Assembly (NCBI RefSeq): GCF_904846685.1
Contig: NZ_CAJHBQ010000005.1
Coordinates: 111,642-175,641, forward strand
Direction: 5' to 3'
Origin: Psychrobacter submarinus
GTDB lineage: Bacteria; Pseudomonadota; Gammaproteobacteria; Pseudomonadales; Moraxellaceae
DNA length: 64,000 nt
In this document: one piece after another, positions 46,886 to 54,738 of the stretch
How positions within the stretch are numbered: position 1 is the first letter of the stretch
Layout: every line of letters starts with the position of its first letter
Notes under the pieces: model-generated
Databases searched by the model: none
What the model saw: the letters and a program-made list of their open reading frames with translations, nothing else
What the model was told of the DNA's origin: nothing
Made by a program: the position numbers and the translations under genes

Positions 46886-48775
46886 CTATAACGCAATATT
46901 GGCTAAGTTACCTTTATTCTCAAGCCATGACTTACGGTCAGCAGCACGTTTTTTGGCCAGCAGCATATCCATAATGCTATTGGTCAGCATCATATCGTCC
47001 ATGTCTAACTGCACCAGTCGGCGAGTATCGCGGTTCATTGTCGTCTCACGCAGTTGCTCTGCGCTCATCTCGCCTAAGCCCTTGAAGCGAGTGATTTGCG
47101 CTTTTTTATTGCCAGGGACATTGGCTAAGATATGCTCAAGCTCGCCTTCATCTAGCGCGTAATGCACCTCTTTACCAATGTCAACTCGATACAAAGGCGG
47201 CATCGCCACAAACAGGTGACCGGCATCAACTAAGGCTGGAAAGTGTTTGACGAACAACGCACAAATGAGGGTAGCAATATGCAGACCATCAGAGTCAGCA
47301 TCGGCTAAAATACAGATCTTGTCATAGCGCAGCTCAGATAGGTCATCAGAAGCCGGATCGACACCGATGGCAATGGCAATATCGTGAATCTCTTGGCTTG
47401 ATAATACGGTATCGGACGACACTTCCCAAGTATTGAGAATTTTACCACGCAGCGGCAATATCGCTTGATAATGACGATCACGCGCCTGCTTGGCACTACC
47501 ACCTGCCGAATCCCCTTCTACTAAAAACAGCTCAGCACCGTCGCGTAGATCACCGCGGCAGTCTGCAAGCTTACCCGGCAGTGCTGGACCTTGCGTAATT
47601 TTTTTACGTGCTACTTTTTTGGCGGACTTAAGGCGACGACCGGCTTTATTGATCGCCAGCTCTGCAATTTGCGCCCCTATATCGGCATGCTGATTGAGCC
47701 AAAGACTAAACGCATCTTTGGCCAGTGCCTGTACAGCGCCTGCGGCCTCACGGCTTGATAAACGCTCTTTGGTCTGCCCTGAAAACTGCGGCTCAGAGAA
47801 TCTGAGTGACAAGATATAGTTGATGCCATCCCAAACGTCTTCGCCAGTTAATTTAACGTTACGCGGCAATAGATTGTGGATGTCACAGAACTCACGCAGT
47901 GCCTCCAAAATACCTGTACGTAGTCCATTAACGTGCGTGCCGCCTTGCGCCGTGGGAATTAAGTTGACATAACTCTCTTGCACCGGATTACCGCCTTCAG
48001 GTAACCAAGATAACGCAAAGGTAATCCCTGCGCGCTCACCGTCCGCGGCATCATGATTATAGTAAAAAGGCACATCAGGTAGCGTCTCAAGACCATCGAG
48101 CTGCTCAGCGAGATACTCAACGACACCATCAGTAAACTGCCAAACGACTTTTTCATTATTTATATTATCAGTAAATTCGATAGTCAAACCCGCTGACAGT
48201 ACTGCTTTGGCCTTTAGGTTGTGCTTGAGCTGCTTAACACTGAACTTAGGCGTGTCAAAAAAACTGCCATCGACCCAAAAGCGCACTCGCGTACCGCGTT
48301 TACGTTTATTGGAGCTGACCGATTCGGTCAAAGGCGTCACTGGTGCACCATTCTCTAGTGCCATATCGAACTGCGTACCATCACGCCAGACCGTAACCTC
48401 AACGCGAGTTGATAGCGCATTGACGACAGAGATACCAACGCCATGCAGACCGCCTGACACTTGATAGTTAGAGGTTGAGAATTTACCACCGGCATGCAGG
48501 CGCGTCAAAATCAGCTCGATACCCGACTGGCCAAACTCAGGGTGAATATCGGTTGGCATGCCGCGCCCATCATCTTCCACCGACAGTGAGCCATCTTCAT
48601 GAAGCTGTACTTTGATAGTTTTAGCATATCCGGCTAACGCTTCATCGACAGAGTTATCAATGACCTCTTGTGCCAAATGATTGGGGCGTGTGGTATCAGT
48701 ATACATACCGGGGCGACGGCGTACTGGCTCTAATCCTTCTAAAACTTCTAACGATTGTGCATTATATTGACTCAC
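46886..48775 (-). CDS. parE: DNA topoisomerase IV subunit B
   Basis: 629 aa. ParE is the ATPase subunit of topoisomerase IV, which unlinks replicated chromosomes. GHKL ATPase motifs: VIDNSVDEALAG, EDDGRGMPTD, GGLHGVGISVVNAL; the transducer region follows and the Toprim domain contains EGDSAGGSAKQARDR and ILADADSDGLHI. It is shorter than GyrB, without the GyrB insertion. ParC is not in the window. Confidence 0.96.
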   Translation of the reverse strand: MSQYNAQSLEVLEGLEPVRRRPGMYTDTTRPNHLAQEVIDNSVDEALAGYAKTIKVQLHEDGSLSVEDDGRGMPTDIHPEFGQSGIELILTRLHAGGKFSTSNYQVSGGLHGVGISVVNALSTRVEVTVWRDGTQFDMALENGAPVTPLTESVSSNKRKRGTRVRFWVDGSFFDTPKFSVKQLKHNLKAKAVLSAGLTIEFTDNINNEKVVWQFTDGVVEYLAEQLDGLETLPDVPFYYNHDAADGERAGITFALSWLPEGGNPVQESYVNLIPTAQGGTHVNGLRTGILEALREFCDIHNLLPRNVKLTGEDVWDGINYILSLRFSEPQFSGQTKERLSSREAAGAVQALAKDAFSLWLNQHADIGAQIAELAINKAGRRLKSAKKVARKKITQGPALPGKLADCRGDLRDGAELFLVEGDSAGGSAKQARDRHYQAILPLRGKILNTWEVSSDTVLSSQEIHDIAIAIGVDPASDDLSELRYDKICILADADSDGLHIATLICALFVKHFPALVDAGHLFVAMPPLYRVDIGKEVHYALDEGELEHILANVPGNKKAQITRFKGLGEMSAEQLRETTMNRDTRRLVQLDMDDMMLTNSIMDMLLAKKRAADRKSWLENKGNLANIAL

Positions 48776-49039
48776 AAATGCTTTCCTTTATTATTCACAT
48801 ATAACGGTTTCTATCTGACCATTATAACCAAAAACAGTGCGCTTTACGTCAATCATCAGTGGCTTACGTCAGATAATGTCGTCTAGTTCTAGGGCTTACG
48901 TTTAAACGCTTGACGCTACTTTTTGAACCCTCTTACACCGCTTATCACCTAAGCTACTAGGCTCGCTCTATAGTCAATCAATATTAAAAGTGGTACAAGG
49001 CAGACGAGTGCAAGTACTACAGTAGTAGGCTAAACGAGT

Positions 49040-49663
49040 CTAACGCTGTAACACTTTAATAGTGGTTCGACTATATAGCTGCTGCACTAACCTCATAACC
49101 TCTGGTAAATGCTCCCTAAAATCACTAAACCGATGATCACCGCCTTCTTGCAAAATAACTCTAGCACCTTGTTCACTATAGAATTTGGCTGAAAGACTGG
49201 CATTGAGCAATTCATCACCCTCTTTAATGAGCGCAGCCACTTTTTTAGGGTTAACGATAGATGATAATGGATGATCAGCAAACCACTGTAAATGGTTCTT
49301 AGTGATCGCCCAACCACCAGAAGTCGTATAAAGTATTTCGTTACTATTATCATCATTAAAACGCTGCAAAGTGACATGCGGCTGAGTGCTAGGGTTTAAT
49401 AATAATGCGCCGCAGCCAGTACGATTACTGACTAAGGTTGAAAAGTAGCCTCCCAATGAGCTACCGATCAATACCGTTTTGGCATCTTGACTGAGCTCGT
49501 CGACTAGCTTTGTTAAATAGCTAAATACCTGTTCAGGAGACTGGTTTAAATCTGGACGATAGACTTTGCTATTTGGATAATTCTCTTGGCAATATTGCTC
49601 TAATAACAAGCCTTTATTAGAGTTGGCATCGCTATCTAAGCCATGGACGTACACAATATTCAT
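49040..49663 (-). CDS. YqiA-like esterase
   Basis: 207 aa from MNIVYVHGLDS. Small alpha/beta hydrolase: NIVYVHGLDSDANSNKG at the N-terminus, TVLIGSSLGGYFST with Ser in GSSLGG, and EGGDHRFSDFREH with the catalytic His near the end. YqiA is often encoded with parE, as here (264 bp away, same strand). Confidence 0.88.
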   Translation of the reverse strand: MNIVYVHGLDSDANSNKGLLLEQYCQENYPNSKVYRPDLNQSPEQVFSYLTKLVDELSQDAKTVLIGSSLGGYFSTLVSNRTGCGALLLNPSTQPHVTLQRFNDDNSNEILYTTSGGWAITKNHLQWFADHPLSSIVNPKKVAALIKEGDELLNASLSAKFYSEQGARVILQEGGDHRFSDFREHLPEVMRLVQQLYSRTTIKVLQR

Positions 49664-49840
49664 ATGCAATCTCATCTTTATAATTGGTTATACTGTAAAA
49701 ATTGAATAATAACGAGCATAACACCAGTGATATAACGTTAATAGTGCTAAAAACGCTGATGTATAGTCAATTTGAACGATTACGAATGCTTTATTTAAAT
49801 ATCTACTTTAACCAAAGTAAAATTGCGACAAGGAGAGGTC

Positions 49841-50101
49841 ATGAATGAGCAGATTGAACTGTTTGACATTGATAATCCTTGTATAGGCGTTTGTACCAGT
49901 AATAAGAAAGGCTATTGTTTTGGCTGCTTGCGCAGTCGTACTGAGCGTCAATTATGGCTAAGCATGAGCACCGAACAGCGCCGTGAAGTATTAAGGCTAA
50001 TCGTAGGGCGTAAGCAGCGTATTGAACAAATGCGTCAGCGTAAAGGTAAGCAGTTAGGGTTTGACTTTGAGGAAGAGATGGAGACTGGAGAGTTATTCTA
50101 G
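49841..50101 (+). CDS. DUF1289 family protein, stop codon supplied by MITE
   Basis: 86 aa with the Cys cluster CIGVCTSNKKGYCFGCLR, then a helical basic region (RRTxxQL-like QRREVLRLIVGRKQRIEQM) and an acidic end. Start MNEQIEL with AAGGAGAG; an in-frame codon at 49823 lacks a site. The last codon TAG is formed by the TA target and the first G of MITE copy 4, so the native end may be altered. Confidence 0.87.
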   Translation: MNEQIELFDIDNPCIGVCTSNKKGYCFGCLRSRTERQLWLSMSTEQRREVLRLIVGRKQRIEQMRQRKGKQLGFDFEEEMETGELF

Positions 50102-50378
50102 GGCGTGTTGAACATTCGCAAATAGGCACTGCTGATCGCTAAAATTGTTCCAGACAAGGCACAAAGCGACGATAATGCAGATGCCTTAGCGAGATTTATA
50201 ACGCAGTATGGGGCAATTTTAGCATCAGCCCTCACGACAACAACAGGGACAGGACTCTTTTTTGCCGCTTCATCGTTAAAAATAAGCGCTTAGAATGACT
50301 AAACTTATTATTTTTAACATCGAATCGCCTAAAAAATAGTCGCTGTCAGTGCCATGGTCGAATGTTCAACACGCCCTA
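50099..50378. mobile_element. MITE copy 4 (280 bp), chimeric interior
   Basis: TA-flanked GGGCGTGTTGAACATTC ends as in the others and in the orientation of copy 1. The right ~170 bp matches copy 1 closely. The left ~80 bp inside the first 40 (from about 50143 to 50220) is unrelated to the other copies. It is shorter by 27 bp. Confidence 0.85.
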
Positions 50379-50511
50379 GAATTCTAAAAAAAAATTAATA
50401 TGGCTTCACTTACACATTACCCCTTCATTTATCTATAAATAATTATTAGCAAACTTTTATAGAATATTTTAAGAATTCGAATTCTAGAATATCAATACAA
50501 GAGAGCTAATA

Positions 50512-50849
50512 ATGTTAAAAAAATTGTTTAAACCTAAGTTTGTCAAATACGACCCAAAATACATCACCTTGAGCGATGAAGATAATAAGGTCATTGATAT
50601 AATCACTGAAGATATCCGTCTCTATGTCAAAAAAAGCAAAGAATTAAACAACATCAATCACCATACCCGCGCCGTCCATGCAAAAAGCTACTGCGGTCTA
50701 AAGGCTAAGTTCGAGATATTAGATAACATCCCTAAAGAATACGCTCAAGGGTTATATGCTAAAGCAGGCATTCATGATGCCGTCATTCGCTTTTCTAATG
50801 CTGCTGCGGCTATCAGCCCAGATAGAAGGCTCGGATTAGGACAAGGACT
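50512..50849 (+). pseudogene. Catalase-like gene, 5' part, interrupted by IS256-family element
   Basis: 113 codons, MLKKLFKPKFVKYD ..., with RAVHAKSYCGLKAKFEIL (heme-side His) and DAVIRFSNAAAA, the N-terminal core of catalase-family proteins of about 350 aa. The frame runs into the left end of an IS256-family copy at GLGQGL. The 3' part of what appears to be the same gene is at 62368-62498, beyond the second IS copy; about 200 codons between the two parts are missing. Confidence 0.85.
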
Positions 50850-52178
50850 GAGAGTTTCCCAAACTTTGTGTAACTGCTTATAATCCACTAACAGGAGAAT
50901 AAGCAATGACTAACCAATCTGACATCAAGAAACTGGCTGAGCAAATGGCCAGCAGCATGAAAAGCTTCGATGACATCAAAGACTTTCAAAAGCAGCTCAT
51001 GCAATCCTTTATCGATACTGCCTTAGAAGCAGAAATGGAAGAGCATCTCGGCTACCCCAAGCATGAAAAAGCAGACAAAGTTTCCTAATAAGCGCAATGG
51101 ACACACTAAAAAACCGTCCGTAGCGACAGCTAGGCGATCTTGAGATCTCTGATTCCCAAGAGACCGTGATAGCAGCTTTTGAGCCTGTACTTGTTAGTAA
51201 GCATCAAACCCGTATCTCAGGTCTTGATGATAAAATCATATTCCTTTACGCCAAAGGGCCAAACCACTACCGAGATTGTAGAGAGGCATCAAAGAGAGCT
51301 CTACGATGTCGATATCTCCAGTAGCTTAGTTTCAAGAGTCACCGATAATATCTTAGACGACATCACCGCTTCGGGCAGAACAGACCGCTGAGTAGTGTTT
51401 ATCCTATCGTCTATTTGGACTGCATTGTCGTCAAAGTACGTCAAGACAAGCAGATCATCAACAAAGCCATTTACCTAGCTCTAGGCGTCAATCTTAGTGG
51501 TAAAAAAGAGCTGCTTGAGTATGTGGCTCTCAGAGAATGAAGGCGCTAAGTTCTGGCTAGGTGTTCTTACTGAAGGCTTCAAAACCGTGGCGTACAAGAC
51601 ATCTTAATCGCTTGTGTTGACGGTCTAAAGGGGCTTCCCTGATGCCATCAATACCGTTCTATCCAAAGGCACAGGTTCAGCTGTATCGTATCACATGGTG
51701 CGCTATTCAAATGAAGTTTGTAGCCGTGGACGGATAAAAAGGCAATAGCGGCTGATTTAAAAGCCATCTACGGCGCTGATACGCTTGAGATAGCAGAGGC
51801 CAATCTTGAACACTTTGATGAGGTGTGGGGCGATAAGTACCCACATGTCATCAAGTCTTGGCGTAATAATCCTGGGAGGGCCTAACTGGTGTTTCCTTTT
51901 GAGCATCCGAAAGACATCAGAGAAAGCCATCTATACCACCAATGCTATTGAGTCTTTAAACAGCGTGATTCGGACAGCGGTGAATAAACGTAAGGTGTTT
52001 CCCTCTGATCAGGCAGCATTCAAGGTAGTATATCTGGCAACCCAGCAGGCCTCTAAAAAGTGGTCGATGCCCATCCGTAACTGGACGTCTGCTTTAAATC
52101 GCTTTATGATTATGTTTGATGACCGTATCAGCAAGCATTTAATCTAAACGGCAGTTACACAGAATTCGGGATGGTCTC
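50850..52178. mobile_element. IS256-family element, copy 1
   Basis: About 1.33 kb from GAGAGTTTCCC to GGGATGGTCTC; the inner part of the terminal repeat is GTGTAACTGC/GCAGTTACAC. Its transposase is broken by many small changes relative to copy 2. No direct repeat flanks it, indicating rearrangement. Confidence 0.85.
50906..52147 (+). pseudogene. IS256-family transposase, multiply frameshifted
   Basis: Starts TNQSDIKKLAEQMASSMKSF as copy 2 does and ends NRFMIMFDDRISKHLI, but at least eight indels scatter the frame. Examples by comparison with copy 2 are an inserted TTTC near 51081, an extra G near 51637, and changes near 51580, 51690 and 51880. Several are single extra bases in short runs, so part may be low-quality sequence. 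Confidence 0.85.
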
Positions 52179-52527
52179 CATCATTATGACGGCATTGTCC
52201 TAAATGTTCTTCCAAAGCGTGTTCTAACAACAACAAGTCAGCCATCTTTTTTTGTACTGCGATCAGTTTTTTATTAGCTAATTCTTGTACTTTACTACAT
52301 GGACTATCGTTTAACGCAAGTAACCCTTCAATCTCATTTAGCGTAAAACCTAATTCTTGAGAACGCTTGATAAAATGTATTCTATTTACCGTTTCTTTCG
52401 GGTAATGTCTATAGCCCTGCATAGGCTTTGGTGGTTGTTTAATTAAGCCTTTGCGTTCATAAAAGCGAATTGTTTCGACATTTACACTCAGTTCTTTAGC
52501 CAACATACTTATGGTTCGTTTAGACAC
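52144..52527 (-). CDS. MerR-family metal regulator, C-terminus replaced by IS sequence
   Basis: 127 aa from a GTG (an ATG at 52590 is in frame but gives an atypical N-terminus). SMLAKELSVNVETIRFYERKGLIKQPPKPMQGYRHY is a MerR DNA-binding domain. Cys at SPCSKV begins the dimerisation helix and Cys in HLGQC the metal loop, as in CadR/PbrR-type sensors. The final GDHPEFCVTAV is encoded by the end of IS256 copy 1 and happens to restore a Cys near the third-ligand position. It probably controlled the czc genes. Confidence 0.82.
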   Translation of the reverse strand: MSKRTISMLAKELSVNVETIRFYERKGLIKQPPKPMQGYRHYPKETVNRIHFIKRSQELGFTLNEIEGLLALNDSPCSKVQELANKKLIAVQKKMADLLLLEHALEEHLGQCRHNDGDHPEFCVTAV

Positions 52528-52760
52528 GTTATCAATTACCTTACTGACTTTTTGTTTACTTACTTTATATCTAATTAAAGTGACCATCAATGAATACCAG
52601 TTTAAACATCGCTAATTGATTTTGTTTTTTCTTCTATTAAATAAGTAAAGTTACCGTTGTTACAACAATATTAAACCACAACAATGTATGGTTTATCCTT
52701 TTTCATTATCAAAGTCCAAATTAGTGTTATTACATGCAGTTCTACATGAGTATACCCTAA

Positions 52761-52845
52761 GGGAACCACCTATTTCACCCTTCAAACCTATTAACAGACC
52801 ACTTAAAACAGACTGGTATAATGGAACCACTTATAACAGACTATT
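52761..52845 (+). promoter_or_regulatory. Repeated motif upstream of recombinase gene
   Basis: ACCACTTA-AACAGACT occurs at about 52799 and 52829, and a weaker GGAACCACCTATTTCA near 52762. A TATAAT-like hexamer (GTATAAT) lies between the two stronger copies. Position directly before a resolvase start suggests a res-like or autoregulatory site. Confidence 0.4.
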
Positions 52846-52855
52846 TTAGGTGTTT

Positions 52856-53725
52856 ATGTTTATTAGAGCGTATCTACGAGCGTCTACCAAAGAACAAGAT
52901 GCTAAGCGTGCCAAAAGCGAGCTCATAGCATTTGCCAACGATCATGGCCACAAAATTGCTGCCTTCTATGTCGAAAACGAATCAGGCGCTATCTTGGCGC
53001 GACCAAAGCTGATGCAGCATATGAATCCTTTCCATGGTCGGCATTTTCAGGGCGAAATCATTCTTTGGGCTGTGCGCTGGTATTGTAAATATGGCATTAG
53101 CTATCGTGAACTGCAGGAAATGCTGGCCGAACGGGGTGTGAATGTTGATCACACGACTATTTACCGTTGGGTTCAACGTTATGCTCCTGAAATAGAAAAA
53201 CGTTTACGCTGGTATTGGCGTAATCCTACAGATTTACATTCATGGCATATGGATGAGACTTATATCAAAGTGAAGGGGCGATGGACTTACCTGTATCGTG
53301 CAGTTGATCAACGGGGTCATACGATTGACTTTTACCTTTCCGCTAGACGGAACAGTAAATCAGCCTATAGTTTTCTAGGAAAGATCTTCAATACGGTGAA
53401 AAAATGGCAAATTCCACGGGTCATCAATACAGATAAAGCAGCGACCTATGGCCATGCCTTATCACGATTAAAGCGAGAAGGAAAATGTCCAGTAGATATT
53501 GAGCACAGGCAGATTAAGTATAAAAATAATGTCATTGAATGTGATCATGGTAAGTTAAAGCGGATCATCAGGGCCACATTAGGATTCAAATCTATGAAGA
53601 CGGCTTATGCCACAATTAAAGGTATTGAAGTCATGCGTGCACTACGTAAAGGACAAGCATCGTCATTTTATTATGGTCAGCCTCAGGGTGAAGTGTGTCT
53701 AATCAACAGGGTTTTCGGTCTCTAA
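52856..53725 (+). CDS. Serine recombinase N-terminus fused to IS6-family transposase
   Basis: 289 aa. Residues 1-55 (FIRAYLRASTKEQDAKRAKSE ... GAILARPKLMQ) are the start of a Tn3-type serine resolvase, with Ser in RAST. From residue 56 (MNPFHGRHFQGEIILWAVRWYCKYGISYRELQEML) the sequence is a complete IS6-family transposase: HMDETYIKVKGRW (first Asp), NTDKAATY (second), KYKNNVIECDHGKLKR (Glu region). The junction falls exactly at the transposase ATG (53021), so the IS 5' end and left terminal repeat are lost and the transposase is now read from the resolvase signals. Whether the fusion is active is unknown. Confidence 0.85.
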   Translation: MFIRAYLRASTKEQDAKRAKSELIAFANDHGHKIAAFYVENESGAILARPKLMQHMNPFHGRHFQGEIILWAVRWYCKYGISYRELQEMLAERGVNVDHTTIYRWVQRYAPEIEKRLRWYWRNPTDLHSWHMDETYIKVKGRWTYLYRAVDQRGHTIDFYLSARRNSKSAYSFLGKIFNTVKKWQIPRVINTDKAATYGHALSRLKREGKCPVDIEHRQIKYKNNVIECDHGKLKRIIRATLGFKSMKTAYATIKGIEVMRALRKGQASSFYYGQPQGEVCLINRVFGL

Positions 53726-53776
53726 GTACTTTTTAAAGGGAACATCATCGACTCAAATCTCTATTTGCAACAGTGC
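53021..53776 (+). mobile_element. IS6-family element, left end missing
   Basis: Transposase coding region plus the right terminal repeat TTTGCAACAGTGCC (53763-53776), identical to the IS26-type end. The left repeat and 5' untranslated part are replaced by a resolvase gene fragment. The right end lies inside the czcD-like gene. Confidence 0.85.
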
Positions 53777-54652
53777 CTTACATTTCGTATTTTCTATTTG
53801 TAACGTAATTTCAGTAATATTATGATTATGTTTTAGAACTTCTAAGGCCTTTTGATAGAGTTGATCTGTATTGCTATTCGGAGCAACCAAATGAGCAGTT
53901 AAATGAATATTTCTTGAGGATATAGCCCAGACTTTCAACTGATGAATCCCTTCAACGCCCTCTAGCTTCAATAAATCATTTCTTAACGACTCAATATCAA
54001 TCTCATCAGGAACTCCTTCAAGCAGAATATTAATACTTTGTTTTAATAAAATCCAAGTTCGAGGTAAGACCCAGAAGCCAATTAACACAGCGATTACGGT
54101 ATCAACCCACATCCACTGGGTAAAATAAATAACTATTCCTCCGATAATCACGCCTATCGATCCTAGAGCATCACTAAGAACTTCTAAATATGCACCTTTT
54201 ATATTTAGACTTCCTTCAGCACTAGCAGAAAGGATTTTCATTGAAATCAAATTTATGACCAAACCACCAACCGCGACAATCATCATTCCAACACTTTGAA
54301 TTTCAGCAGGATTCGTAAAACGTTGATAAGCTTCATATACAATATATATTGCTACCACAAAAAGCATCACCGCATTAAACAGAGCCGCTAAAATTTCAAA
54401 TCGCTGATAGCCAAAAGTTCTTTTATCATCTGCGGCTTTTTTACCAATTTTGATAGCGGCAAGAGCAATAGCTAAAGCGGCTGCATCAGTAAACATATGA
54501 GCTGCATCAGATAACAAAGCCAAACTTTGGGTAATAAAAGCAGCGACAACTTCTACTATTAAAAAAGTAGTCGTTAAACCTAAGGCAACCATTAACTTCT
54601 TACTATTTTCTTCAGTAACAACCGCATGGCTATGATCATGATGTTCTGACAT
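53753..54652 (-). CDS. czcD: Cation diffusion facilitator (CzcD-like), tail rewritten by IS6 end
   Basis: 299 aa. A Zn/Co/Cd-proton antiporter with six helices: a His-rich start (SEHHDHSHAVV), helix 2 SLALLSDAAHMFTDAAAL with the HxxxD-type metal site, helix 5 EVLSDALGSIGVI, and the C-terminal cytoplasmic domain. The last residues ALLQIEI and stop lie in the IS6-family right end, so the native C-terminus is lost. It is downstream of czcA on the same strand. Confidence 0.9.
   Translation of the reverse strand: MSEHHDHSHAVVTEENSKKLMVALGLTTTFLIVEVVAAFITQSLALLSDAAHMFTDAAALAIALAAIKIGKKAADDKRTFGYQRFEILAALFNAVMLFVVAIYIVYEAYQRFTNPAEIQSVGMMIVAVGGLVINLISMKILSASAEGSLNIKGAYLEVLSDALGSIGVIIGGIVIYFTQWMWVDTVIAVLIGFWVLPRTWILLKQSINILLEGVPDEIDIESLRNDLLKLEGVEGIHQLKVWAISSRNIHLTAHLVAPNSNTDQLYQKALEVLKHNHNITEITLQIENTKCKALLQIEI
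53763..53776 (-). repeat. IS6-family terminal inverted repeat
   Basis: GGCACTGTTGCAAA on the minus strand, 38 bp past the transposase stop. It is read as codons for ALLQI at the end of the cation transporter gene. Confidence 0.85.
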
Positions 54653-54738
54653 AAAATATTTTCCTTATTCTATTTATGATGAGCAGAGATATTGGATAAC
54701 AGCCAATATCTCTGCTGTAAATCGACTAATCTATTGGA

